64,000 nucleotides of DNA from Roseiarcus sp963806935 (GCA_963806935.1 CAWEAT010000011.1:153949-217948); one strand, 5' to 3'; shown: positions 28,387-36,941, numbered from the stretch's first letter. Numbers and translations are program-made. The notes: generated by a model not told the origin, from the sequence alone.

Positions 28387-28433
28387 GCAATCAGGAAAGT
28401 CCGCCAACGGTGCGACCGAGGGAGGGTTATGTC

Positions 28434-28934
28434 ATGTCGTCCGTCGAATCCGCCAACGCCAAGACGATGACGATTATCGTCACGAAAGGCTCGCTCGACT
28501 GGGCGTATCCGCCCTTCATCCTTGCGACAACGGCTGCCGCGATGGGCGTCGACGTCACCATGTTCTTCACCTTTTATGGTTTGCCCCTGCTGCTCAAGAA
28601 GCTCGATCTGCAGGTGACGCCGCTCGGGAATCCGGCGATGAAAATGCCGATGATGGGCATGCACATGGCGATGCCGAACCTCGTCGGCATGTTGCCCGGA
28701 GTGACCGCGGGCGCGACGACAATGATGAAGAATCTCATCGCAAGGAAAGGCGTCGCCTCGATCGAGGATCTGCGCGAAGCCGCCATCGAATCAGACGTCA
28801 AGATGATCGCCTGCCAAATGACGATGGACCTGTTTGAATACAAGCTCGAAGACATGATCGAGGGACCGACCCTCGGCGGCGCCGCAACCTACCTGGAAAA
28901 TGCGCTGAAGTCCGACATCAATCTCTTCATTTGA
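28434..28934 (+). CDS. DsrE2-like sulfur-carrier family protein
   Basis: 166 residues. MTIIVTKGSLDWAYPPFILA opens a DsrE/DsrF-like Rossmann-type fold, FFTFYGLPLLLKKLD and the long methionine-rich MKMPMMGMHMAMPNLVGMLP segment are typical of the DsrE2/DsrH-like group, and IACQMTMDLF carries the conserved cysteine that would hold persulfide. In sulfur oxidisers DsrE2 is encoded with TusA and a rhodanese and passes sulfane sulfur between them. Start at 28434 chosen for GGGAGGG upstream; an in-frame ATG at 28410 lacks one. tusA follows after 53 bases. Confidence 0.88.
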   Translation: MSSVESANAKTMTIIVTKGSLDWAYPPFILATTAAAMGVDVTMFFTFYGLPLLLKKLDLQVTPLGNPAMKMPMMGMHMAMPNLVGMLPGVTAGATTMMKNLIARKGVASIEDLREAAIESDVKMIACQMTMDLFEYKLEDMIEGPTLGGAATYLENALKSDINLFI

Positions 28935-28987
28935 TCGCCGCAGGGTCCGTGGAGCCGCGGGACCAAAACATCGGAAGAAAGGATCTC

Positions 28988-29215
28988 ATGGCTGAACATC
29001 TTCTCGACGCGAAGGGGCTCAACTGCCCGCTGCCGATTCTCAAAGCCAAAAAGGCGCTAAAGGATTTGGCCACCGGCGAAATGCTGCGCATTCTGGCTAC
29101 CGATCCCGGCGCCGCCGCGGATTTCCAGGCTTTTTGCCGCACGACCGGCAACGAGCTGGTGGAGTCGAAGCAGGACGGCGGCGCCTATAGTTTTCTTATC
29201 AAGCGACTGGCGTAA
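28988..29215 (+). CDS. tusA: TusA sulfurtransferase
   Basis: 75 residues, the usual TusA length, beginning MAEHLLDAKGLNCPLPILKA. CPLP is the CPxP signature whose cysteine carries persulfide. The rest (LKDLATGEMLRILATDPGAA, FCRTTGNEL) is the two-layer fold. TusA relays sulfur in tRNA thiolation and, in sulfur oxidisers, in cytoplasmic oxidation of sulfane sulfur. Adjacent to dsrE2 and inside a sulfide/thiosulfate block, the second role fits. A good AAAGGA lies upstream of ATG 28988. Confidence 0.93.
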   Translation: MAEHLLDAKGLNCPLPILKAKKALKDLATGEMLRILATDPGAAADFQAFCRTTGNELVESKQDGGAYSFLIKRLA

Positions 29216-29295
29216 AGCGTCGAACGAGAAGCGAGGGCGACGATCGGCTCTACCCATCGCTTGGGTTTGCGCCGGCATTACCAGGAGAAACAAAA

Positions 29296-30075
29296 TTGAA
29301 AACGACGGAAATCGGGCGACGTTCGGCTCTTTTGTCGATGGGGCTGGGCCTGGCGGCCGGCGCATCGAGTTTCGTCACCGAAGCGAGCGCTGGCGAGACG
29401 ATGACGCTGCCCAGCAGCGCCGACACGCTCGCGGAGCTTGCCGCGCGCCTCGCCAAAGCGCCGCGACGACGCGACTTCAAGACCGTGCCGATGATCCTCA
29501 CCTCTCCCGACGCGTGGGACCATGAGGCGATCGGCGAGGTGCTCGCCTATCGCGGCGCACCGAAGCAGGTGTTTGACAACGTCGACATTGCGGGCCCCTG
29601 GCTCAATCTGATGCGCAATTCGTCGAACGCTCAGGTGTGGGCGTTCCAGCATCCGAATTTCCTCTGCGTTTCCGCGACCCACGCAACCGCGCATCTCGCC
29701 CTGCTCGATCAGGCGATGTGGGACAAGTATCAGCTCGTGAAGCTCGCGAAAATCGACCGCAACACGTTTATCGTGGAGCAGAAAGCGGCCGAAGCGGACG
29801 CCAGCGACTTCCAAAATCCGGATGGCGTGTTCTCCGGACACAACAATTCCATTCCCGCGCTGCAACGGCGCGGCGTCGTCTTCATGGGTTGCCATAACTC
29901 GATCTGGGAAGTGACCGAGAAGCTGATGGGCGCGCACGTCAATCCCGACAAGCTGTCGCACGAAGCGATGGCGGCCGAGCTTACCAATCATCTTATCCCC
30001 GGGGTCGTGCTGACTCCGGGAATGGTCGGAACGTTGCCCGAGTTGGCGACGGCCGGCTTCTCCTTCGCGAAATAA
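29296..30075 (+). CDS. Tat-exported protein of unknown function in the sulfur block
   Basis: 259 residues from TTG 29296 (AGGAGA upstream). The N-terminus GRRSALLSMGLGLAAGASS has a twin-arginine-like motif and hydrophobic stretch, with cleavage likely near EASA, so export in the folded state is probable. The mature part has no domain that I can name with certainty: KTVPMILTSPDAWDHEAIGE, GPWLNLMRNSSNAQVWAFQH, VFMGCHNSIWEVTEKLM and NHLIPGVVLTPGMVGTLPE. The last, with a conserved-looking Cys in GCHNS, has a DsrE-like flavour, and similar proteins are annotated only as 'transcriptional initiation protein Tat'. It is 80 bases after tusA and 10 bases before the binding protein, so it belongs to the operon. 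Confidence 0.7.
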   Translation: MKTTEIGRRSALLSMGLGLAAGASSFVTEASAGETMTLPSSADTLAELAARLAKAPRRRDFKTVPMILTSPDAWDHEAIGEVLAYRGAPKQVFDNVDIAGPWLNLMRNSSNAQVWAFQHPNFLCVSATHATAHLALLDQAMWDKYQLVKLAKIDRNTFIVEQKAAEADASDFQNPDGVFSGHNNSIPALQRRGVVFMGCHNSIWEVTEKLMGAHVNPDKLSHEAMAAELTNHLIPGVVLTPGMVGTLPELATAGFSFAK

Positions 30076-30085
30076 GAGCGACGCG

Positions 30086-31081
30086 ATGCTAGGTGCTTGC
30101 GGGCGGGCGGTATTCGCCGCGCTGTTGGGACTTTCCGTCGGCGTCGCCGGGTCGGCGCACGCTGGGACCGCGCCCACGCCAGTGGAAAGGCCCGACCTCT
30201 ATCCGCCATGGCGACACGGCGAAAATAGCGACGTCGCCGACAAGGGTCTTGAGTTTACCGAGCCGGAGATCGACGATCTGGCCGATTTCCATGGCGATCC
30301 GATGGATCCCAGGCTCTCGCTCTTCGTCGGCGGCAATTACTTCTTCGCCATGGCGCCGCTGGTGCGCAAGTTCGAGGAACTGCATCCAGAATTCAAAGGC
30401 AGGATTTACTGGGAAACGATCCCGCCAGGCTTGCTTGTCAAGCAGATTCAGTCCGGCGGCACAATCACTTCAGGCAACATGACCTGGACGGTGAAGGCCG
30501 ACGCCTATTTCGCCGGCTTCAACAAGGTCAAACAACTGGTGTCCGACGGACTGCTGATCGGTCCACCCACGCCTTACGTCACGAATACGCTGACGATCAT
30601 GATCCCGAAGGCCAATCCGGCGCATGTCACGGGGCTTGCCGATCTCGGGAAGCCGGACGTCAAGCTTGTCATGCCCAATCCGGCCTACGAGGGCATCGCA
30701 CGTCAGATCAAGGCGGCGCTGACCAAGGCCGGCGGCGAGTCGCTCGCGAAAGCCGTCTACGACGACAAGGTCGCGAACGGGACGGCGATACTCACCCATA
30801 TCCACCACCGCCAGACGCCGCTCTATCTCATGCTGGGCCGCGCCGACGCGGGCGTCACATGGCAATCCGAAGCGGTCTTTCAGGAAGAGGCGGGTCACCC
30901 GATCTCGCACGTCGACATCCCGGACGCGCAAAACAACACAGCGATCTATGCGGGCGCCGTTCTCGCCAGCGCCCCGCATCCCGACGCGGCCAAGCTGTGG
31001 CTCGATTTCATCCGCTCGGCAGACGGCCTGAAGATTTTCGAGCACTACGGGTTCAAGCCGTATCAGGGGAATGGCGGCTAA
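30086..31081 (+). CDS. periplasmic substrate-binding protein (type 2 fold), sulfur block
   Basis: 331 residues with a signal peptide (MLGACGRAVFAALLGLSVGV, ending SAHA). LSLFVGGNYFFAMAPLVRKF is the opening strand-helix of a ModA/Fbp-like type 2 binding protein; NTLTIMIPKANPAHVTGLAD and the hinge LVMPNPAYEGIARQIKAALT and AGAVLASAPHPDAAKLWLDF follow the usual order. The ligand is not evident; molybdate-binding residues are not obvious. No ABC permease or ATPase lies nearby; instead a YeeE/YedE membrane protein follows 56 bases on, so it may deliver a sulfur compound to it or act as a sensor. Confidence 0.78.
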   Translation: MLGACGRAVFAALLGLSVGVAGSAHAGTAPTPVERPDLYPPWRHGENSDVADKGLEFTEPEIDDLADFHGDPMDPRLSLFVGGNYFFAMAPLVRKFEELHPEFKGRIYWETIPPGLLVKQIQSGGTITSGNMTWTVKADAYFAGFNKVKQLVSDGLLIGPPTPYVTNTLTIMIPKANPAHVTGLADLGKPDVKLVMPNPAYEGIARQIKAALTKAGGESLAKAVYDDKVANGTAILTHIHHRQTPLYLMLGRADAGVTWQSEAVFQEEAGHPISHVDIPDAQNNTAIYAGAVLASAPHPDAAKLWLDFIRSADGLKIFEHYGFKPYQGNGG

Positions 31082-31137
31082 TCAAGGACCGTAGCCCTCC
31101 TTCGCGTTGAAGGAGCGCTCATACGAGGGAGCGAACG

Positions 31138-32246
31138 ATGTCGTCGATGGCTGAGCCGATCGTCCGAAGGTCCGCGGCGGCGCGGCGGATCGACTTCTCG
31201 CCCTATCTCGTTGGCGTCGGGCTCGGCGTTCTCAGCTGGATCGCCTTCGCCGTCGCGAAGGACCCGCTCGGCGTCACCACGGCGATGTCGCGCGTCGCGC
31301 AGCCAATCGCGGCGATTTTTATTGCGCCGGAAGCGGCGGCGAAAAACGCCTATTGGGCGCCGATGCCCTTCTCTTGGGATTATGGCGTCCTGTTCCTGGT
31401 CGGCGCCCTTGGCGGCGCCCTCTTCGGCTCATTGATGGCGGGGACGTCCCGCATCGAACTCGTGCCGCGGTTCTGGCGCGAACGCTTCGGCGGCTCGGTC
31501 CCGAAGCGCTTCGCGGCCGCATTCCTCGCCGGCGCCGCGATCATGTATGGCGCAAGGCTCGCAGGCGGCTGCAGCAGCGGTCACGGCCTTTCAGGCGGGA
31601 TGCAGCTGGCGCTCTCGAGCTGGGTGTTCCTCCTCGTGATGGTTGCGAGCGCGCTGGCTGCCTCGGCGCTGGTGTTTGGACGTGGACCGACAGGAGCGCG
31701 CCGATAATTGCGGGCAGCGCCGCCACGGGATTTGCATTCGGATGGCTCTTGCAACGCGCCAGACTGACGGACTGCAACGTCGTAGAAGGCCAGTTTCGCC
31801 TTACTGACTTCACCATGATCAAGGTGATGCTGTCTGCGATCATCATCGGCGGGCTCGGCGTCCTTGCATTGATCGATTTAGGCGACGCAAAATACTACAT
31901 CAAGGACGCCAACCTGCTTGCGGTGGCGCTCGGCGCCGCCCTGTTCGGATTCGCCCTGGTATTCTGGGGTTATTGCCCCGGCACGGGCCTGGCGTCCGTG
32001 GCGACGGGCAGCGTGCACGGACTCGTCGGCGTGATCGGCATGGCGTTCGGCGCGATCCTCTACGCGCTCACCTACGATTGGGTCAAAGCGCGCATCCTCC
32101 CGGTCGCGGCCTATGGGAAGGTCCGAATCCCGGACATCACCGGCATCCCCGATATCGTTTGGTTTCTGGCCCTCGCAGTCGCGTCGGTCGCATTGTTCTA
32201 CTGGGTTGAAAGGCCAGAATCCGAACGGTTTTCACGGGACACGTAA
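31138..32246 (+). CDS. YeeE/YedE-family transporter (thiosulfate uptake type), frame break between halves
   Basis: Two halves of the YeeE/YedE fold. Half one (31138-31707, 189 residues) contains YGARLAGGCSSGHGLSGGMQ, with the conserved GC-x-x-GHG cysteine; half two (frame ending 32246) contains RARLTDCNVVEGQFRLTDF and FWGYCPGTGLASVATG. Conserved cysteines relay thiosulfate through the membrane in characterised YeeE. Half two has no ATG, GTG or TTG near its start, and the two frames differ by one base near 31690-31707, so the likeliest reading is one fused protein of about 369 residues with a frameshift. Separate coupled subunits using a rare start (ATT 31707) are an alternative. Confidence 0.8.
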
Positions 32247-32280
32247 CAGAGCGGTCAAAGAACCGGGCGAAGGGGGACCC

Positions 32281-34314
32281 ATGAAGCGGCTCGTTGTCGG
32301 CGGCATGGCGGTTGTTGTGGGTCTCGGAGCCGCGCTTTGGGTCCTGACGCCGCCGTCTGCGCCGACGTCGATGCTAGCGCCTCCAGCGCTTGATGATGCG
32401 ACCGTCGCGCGCGGGGCCTATCTCGCGCGGCTCGGCGATTGCGGCGCCTGCCACACCAGCGAAGGCGGCAAGGAGATGGCCGGCGGCCTCGCATTTGACA
32501 CCCCGATCGGCCGCATCTATTCGACCAACATCACGCCCGATCCGAAGTCTGGCATAGGCGGATACACGCTCGCCCAATTTGAGGGGGCCCTCCGGCGCGG
32601 CGTCAACGCCAATGGCGCAAATGTGTATCCCGCGATGCCCTACCTGTCATTCGCCAAGATTAACGACGACGACGTTAAGGCGCTCTACGCGTACTTCATG
32701 AAGGGGGTGGAGCCGGTCGAGCAGGCGAACAAGCCCAACGAAATGAGGTTCCCCTTCAACATCCGACTCGGGCTTGGACTCTGGAGGACCGCCTTTCTGA
32801 ACAATCGTCGATTCGCTGAAGATTCGTCCAAGGACGAGCAGTGGAATCGTGGCGCTTACATCGTCGAGGGGCTCGGCCATTGCGGCGCTTGCCACACGCC
32901 GCGCGGCATGGGCATGCAGGAGACGGCAACGAGCGAGGATGGCAAGTCCTACCTCTCGGGTTCGACCATCGCGCCGTGGCGCGCAGTCAGTCTTCGCAAT
33001 TTGTGGAGCGAAAAGGAGGTTGTCCAATTCTTGAAAACCGGCGCCAATGCTCATGCCGCCGCCTACGGAAACATGACTGAAGTCGTGCACGACAGTACGC
33101 AGTATTATACCGACGCCGACCTCGCCGCGGTCGCACACTTTCTGAAATCTCTCTCGACCGACGAAGCCGCGCCGACCATCGCGGCAGAAGCGATTCCGGA
33201 AACCCTCTTTACGACTCGTGGAGGGCTCGGCTACGACCAGTTTTGTTCCTCGTGCCATCAGCGGGACGGGCGCGGCGCGCCCGGCGTCTTCCCGCCGCTC
33301 GCGGGCAATGATTCCGTACTGTCCGACGATCCGATCTCCGTCATTCATGTCGTGCTGACCGGCTGGACGGAGGCGGCGACGCAGTTTTCGAAGCACGCAT
33401 TCGCTATGCCCGAATACAGTTCGCTTAGCGACGCGGAGCTTGCGGAAATCCTGACCTTCGTGCGCACGAGTTGGGGCAACAAAGGCGAGGCGGTCACCGC
33501 CGCGCAGATCAAGGAGCAGCGCGACGCGCTTGCCCCCGTGTCGACCGCGCCAGCGAAATTCTCGGCGGCGCGCTTCGCCGAGATGCTCGCGGCGCCGAAC
33601 GCCGATCAACTCATCCTCGGCATGCGCCTCATGACGGAAACGAAGACCCTCCTGCCCGATCATGTCGGCAACGAGATGAGCTGCGCCAGCTGCCATCTGG
33701 ACGGCGGCACCGTCGCTATGGGCTCGCCCTTCAACGGCGTCGCGGCTCTGTTTCCGATGAACAACCCTCGGGCAGGACGGGTCATTTCTCTCGAGGAGCG
33801 GCTCAACGGCTGCTTCTTGCGCTCGATGAACGGGACACGGCTTGCCGACGATTCCAAGGACATGAAGGCCATGATTGCGTTCGTGGCGTGGATGAAGGGC
33901 GATGCGGCCGCGAACGGCAAGATCCCGGGGCGCGGGATCGGCGCGGTGAACGCCGGGCTCATCCCCGATCCGGTTCGCGGCAAAGCGCTGTTCGAGACGA
34001 ACTGCGCCGTCTGCCACGGATCTGATGGGCAAGGCATGAAATCCAGCGACGGCGGCTGGCTCTTCCCGCCGCTTTGGGGCAACGCCTCATTCAACATCGG
34101 CGCTGGAATCGCGCGGACGTTCACCGCCGCGTCCTTTGTCAAGGCGAACATGCCGATCGCGCACACGACCAAATATCCGCAGGGTCAGGGCGGCCTCTCC
34201 GATCAGGACGTTGTCGACATCGCTGAGTACTTCACCCATCAACCGCGACCGGATTTCCCCGCCAAGGTCAGCGACTGGCCGAAAGGGGGAAAGCCTAAGG
34301 ATGCAAGATATTGA
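32281..34314 (+). CDS. pentaheme cytochrome c: triheme dehydrogenase-type module fused to TsdA-like thiosulfate dehydrogenase
   Basis: 677 residues, ATG 32281 after GGGGG. An N-terminal membrane anchor or signal (LVVGGMAVVVGLGAALWVL) is followed by five heme-binding motifs: CGACH near residues 54 and 201, CSSCH near 322, CASCH near 467, CAVCH near 575. The first three, with ARLGDCGACHTSEGG, STNITPDPKSGIGGYT and EGLGHCGACHTPRGM, match the triheme cytochrome subunits of membrane alcohol/gluconate dehydrogenases. The last two, with NNPRAGRVISLEERLNGCFL and RSMNGTRL, match diheme TsdA, which joins thiosulfate to tetrathionate. A single chain could therefore oxidise thiosulfate and pass electrons on to quinone or oxidase. 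TsdA alone is about 300 residues; the fusion is the unusual point. Confidence 0.88.
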   Translation: MKRLVVGGMAVVVGLGAALWVLTPPSAPTSMLAPPALDDATVARGAYLARLGDCGACHTSEGGKEMAGGLAFDTPIGRIYSTNITPDPKSGIGGYTLAQFEGALRRGVNANGANVYPAMPYLSFAKINDDDVKALYAYFMKGVEPVEQANKPNEMRFPFNIRLGLGLWRTAFLNNRRFAEDSSKDEQWNRGAYIVEGLGHCGACHTPRGMGMQETATSEDGKSYLSGSTIAPWRAVSLRNLWSEKEVVQFLKTGANAHAAAYGNMTEVVHDSTQYYTDADLAAVAHFLKSLSTDEAAPTIAAEAIPETLFTTRGGLGYDQFCSSCHQRDGRGAPGVFPPLAGNDSVLSDDPISVIHVVLTGWTEAATQFSKHAFAMPEYSSLSDAELAEILTFVRTSWGNKGEAVTAAQIKEQRDALAPVSTAPAKFSAARFAEMLAAPNADQLILGMRLMTETKTLLPDHVGNEMSCASCHLDGGTVAMGSPFNGVAALFPMNNPRAGRVISLEERLNGCFLRSMNGTRLADDSKDMKAMIAFVAWMKGDAAANGKIPGRGIGAVNAGLIPDPVRGKALFETNCAVCHGSDGQGMKSSDGGWLFPPLWGNASFNIGAGIARTFTAASFVKANMPIAHTTKYPQGQGGLSDQDVVDIAEYFTHQPRPDFPAKVSDWPKGGKPKDARY

Positions 34315-34600
34315 CGATCGACGCCCTCCGCAGTGCTGCGATGTTGCCGCATAGGCCGTGCGACCGCCCTTGAACACGGCCGAGCCGGCGACCAGAGCCT
34401 CGGCCCCGTTGGCGATCATATAGGCGATTGCCTTGTCGGCGGCTTCACCTTCCATTTTGCCGAAGCCCATCGTGCCGACCTGGATGCCCGAGGTGCCCTG
34501 CAGTCGCGCCATCTTGGCGAGGACAAACCCGGTGTAGCCGCGCTTCGACCGCGGCGAGGTCACGGCTCCGTGGCCGGCGTGGTGATAGTGCAGATACTGC
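34310..34600 (-). pseudogene. chimeric remnant: form II RuBisCO joined to ribulose-phosphate 3-epimerase end
   Basis: On the minus strand the reading QYLHYHHAGHGAVTSPRSKR, GYTGFVLAKMARLQGTSGIQ and VGTMGFGKMEGEAADKAIAY is internal sequence of form II RuBisCO (CbbM). Without a break it continues ANGAEALVAGSAVFKGGRTA, which is the C-terminus of ribulose-phosphate 3-epimerase (CbbE/Rpe), then a one-base slip before NIAALRR. Both ends are missing. The two genes are neighbours in Calvin-cycle operons, so an internal deletion in a former cbb operon is the simplest origin. It lies between the pentaheme cytochrome and the exporter. Confidence 0.75.
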
Positions 34601-34607
34601 TTAAGGC

Positions 34608-35390
34608 TCAGAGGCCCCGCGCAGACACGTAGACGCCGACGGCCACGACCGCCGAGCCGAACACAATTCGCAACGCGCCTCTCCGCTTCGCAAGAGCCCC
34701 GGCAAGTCTCACTCCGACCGCACCGCCTGCGAGGCCGCCCGCGATAAACAGCGCCGCGATCCGCCAGTCGACCAGACCGGAGACGGCGTAGCTGGCGGCA
34801 GTCGTCGCGCCGAAGGCGGCGACCGAAACGAGCGAGGTGCCGATCGCCGCGACCATCGGCATGCCGGTCGCCGCGATCAGGCCCGGCACGATCAGGAATC
34901 CGCCGCCAATACCGAAGAATCCGGCGAGGAGCCCCACCCCGAACCCCATCGCGATCAACGGAGGGAGGAGACGTCCCGCTGTCGCCGAGGTAAGCTCGAC
35001 GTCGGCATGCTTGATCTTGCGCGGCCCTATCAGCATGACCGCTCCGACGACGATCATGAGCAGCCCGAACAAGAGCAGCAGACGTTGGCCGTCGACCATT
35101 TTGGCGACGCTGGAACCGAAGAATGCGCCGAGGACCCCGGCTGTGGAGAAGACGCCCGCGCACGGCCATTTGACATTGCCCGAGCGCGCATGAGCCAGAA
35201 GATTGGCGATCGCGCTGATGCTGACCGCGATGGCGCTGGTCCCGATCGCGACATGAGGCGAAGGAACCCCGACGCCGTATACCAGCAACGGAACTGCAAG
35301 AACCGATCCGCCGCCGCCGACGAGGCCGAGAACCCCGCCGACGAGGCCTCCGACGGCCACCGTTGTAAAATCCGAGATCGACAACACCAT
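34608..35390 (-). CDS. TauE/SafE (TSUP) family exporter
   Basis: 260 residues with about eight hydrophobic segments. Two repeats carry the family's glycine-rich loops: GGLVGGVLGLVGGGGSVLAV and GVGLLAGFFGIGGGFLIVPG. TSUP proteins export sulfite, sulfoacetate or related anions. Start at 35390 is set by GAGGATCG just upstream; the frame stays open further upstream without a better start. It sits downstream of sqr on the same strand, so removal of sulfite made during sulfide/thiosulfate oxidation is a reasonable role. 35391-35553 between the two holds no supported gene. Confidence 0.88.
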   Translation of the reverse strand: MVLSISDFTTVAVGGLVGGVLGLVGGGGSVLAVPLLVYGVGVPSPHVAIGTSAIAVSISAIANLLAHARSGNVKWPCAGVFSTAGVLGAFFGSSVAKMVDGQRLLLLFGLLMIVVGAVMLIGPRKIKHADVELTSATAGRLLPPLIAMGFGVGLLAGFFGIGGGFLIVPGLIAATGMPMVAAIGTSLVSVAAFGATTAASYAVSGLVDWRIAALFIAGGLAGGAVGVRLAGALAKRRGALRIVFGSAVVAVGVYVSARGL

Positions 35391-35553
35391 CGATCCTCGC
35401 AAGGTCACAACTGGAGCTTGCAAATCAGAATCGCCCGAACCCGGTTCCGGCGCTCTCGCACTGAAAGCCCTCGAGGTGTTGCGACACCGTCTTGATGTCT
35501 TTGACCTTGCTGCGGCACGTGCGAACAATAGACCAAGGAGGACAAGTGCTCGA

Positions 35554-36843
35554 TCACGTGGTCTCGAATTCGACGGCCTTGAGCTTCTCGATCCCGAGCA
35601 GGTTGAGAGCCAGAGACTCGTAGAAAGGCTCGCTTTCGCCCTTGCGCATCTTGCGCAGGAAGTATTTCTCGAAGCCGATCTTGGCAGCGTGAACCCACTT
35701 CCCCGAAGAGGACCAGTTGACGTTGCGCGGCGGAATCTGGGGCTGGGCGACGAAGGCGATACCCGAATCGCCGAAGTCGGCGAGGCACACCGCGTTCCAG
35801 GTGCCCTGGAACCTGGGCTTGGCGCCCCGCAGGATCTGCCCGAGGTTTCGAGCGGTCGCCGTCACCATCAATTCGATCATGAAGCCAGTCTTTGGCACGC
35901 CGCAAGGCACCGGGGTGGGGCCGACCGGCGGGATCGCGACGCAGACGCCGACAGAAAAGACGTTCCGGAATGTTGGGTTCTGCTGGTGCTCGTCGACGAT
36001 AACGAAACCCCGCGGATTGACAAGTCCCTCCACGCCGCGCAGCGGCGCGATGCCGCGGAACGCGGGCAGGATCATCGAGAAGCCGAAGGGCAGTTCGCGG
36101 GTTGCCTTGACGGTGCCGTCATCGCCGACCTCCTCGACCGTCATCTTGCCCTGCTCGACTTTCTTGATGCGGGCGCTCGTGATCCACTTGATGTGATGAT
36201 CGCGCATCTCGCTTTCGAGCAGGCCTTTCGTATCTCCGACCCCGTCGAGGCCGAGGTGGCCGATGTAGGGTTCGGCGGTGACAAAGGTCATCGGGACCTT
36301 GTCGCGGATTTTGCGGCGGCGCAGTTCGGTCTCGAGAATGAACATGAACTCGTAAGCAGGTCCAAAGCAGGACGCGCCCTGCGCGGCGCCGATCACGACC
36401 GGACCGGGGTCCTTGCAGAACGCCTCGAAATTGTCCGCCGCCTTCTCGGCATGGTCGATGTGGCAGATCGAGTTCGTGAAGCCGTCGGGGCCGAGCCCTT
36501 CGACTTCATCGAACGCCAGTTCGGGCCCTGTCGCGATGATCAGGTAATCGTACCGGATCGACGAACCGTCCGCCGTCTCGACCGTGTTCTCCTTTGGCGA
36601 CGCTTTCGCCACCGCGCTCGGCTTGAAGCCAATTCCGCGCTTGGCGAATGTCCGCGCGAGATCAACCTGAATCAACTCGCGCGTTCTCCATCCGACTGGA
36701 ACCCACGGATTGGACGGAACGAAATGATAAAGCGGATCCTTGGTGACGACAGTCAGCCTGTCCTCAGGGCGCATCTGATCCTTCATCTCGTAGGCCATGA
36801 TCGCGCCGCTGAGCCCGGCGCCCATGATCACGATGTCAGCCAT
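35554..36843 (-). CDS. sqr: sulfide:quinone oxidoreductase
   Basis: 429 residues. MADIVIMGAGLSGAIMAYEM is the FAD-binding beta-alpha-beta start, and LYHFVPSNPWVPVGWRTREL and YDYLIIATGPELAFDEVEG are standard SQR segments. The three cysteines needed for polysulfide chemistry are present in context: ICHIDHAEKA, QGASCFGPAYEF and GPTPVPCGVPKTGFMIE. It has a C-terminal amphipathic region (WVHAAKIGFEKYFLRKMRKG) for monotopic membrane attachment. It oxidises sulfide to sulfane sulfur and reduces quinone. No signal peptide is seen. An IS1595 element ends 98 bases upstream and an ATTC-N10-GAAT palindrome (36906-36923) lies between. Confidence 0.92.
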   Translation of the reverse strand: MADIVIMGAGLSGAIMAYEMKDQMRPEDRLTVVTKDPLYHFVPSNPWVPVGWRTRELIQVDLARTFAKRGIGFKPSAVAKASPKENTVETADGSSIRYDYLIIATGPELAFDEVEGLGPDGFTNSICHIDHAEKAADNFEAFCKDPGPVVIGAAQGASCFGPAYEFMFILETELRRRKIRDKVPMTFVTAEPYIGHLGLDGVGDTKGLLESEMRDHHIKWITSARIKKVEQGKMTVEEVGDDGTVKATRELPFGFSMILPAFRGIAPLRGVEGLVNPRGFVIVDEHQQNPTFRNVFSVGVCVAIPPVGPTPVPCGVPKTGFMIELMVTATARNLGQILRGAKPRFQGTWNAVCLADFGDSGIAFVAQPQIPPRNVNWSSSGKWVHAAKIGFEKYFLRKMRKGESEPFYESLALNLLGIEKLKAVEFETT

Positions 36844-36941
36844 CTGTTTCTCTCCCCATACGGAACCGTTCAGTGGCCCAGCTGATTTTCGCCGAAACCC
36901 TCGTTATTCTATAATATCTGAATTCGTCAATATTTAATGCT

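Noticed and set aside
31708..32246. An independent second YeeE/YedE gene
   Set aside because: No standard start codon in the right frame near its beginning; a frameshifted fusion is simpler, although separate subunits are not excluded.
35476..36885. A 469-codon plus-strand open frame opposite sqr
   Set aside because: Coding shadow: composition is Arg/His/Asp-rich with no domain, while the minus strand encodes a textbook sulfide:quinone reductase.
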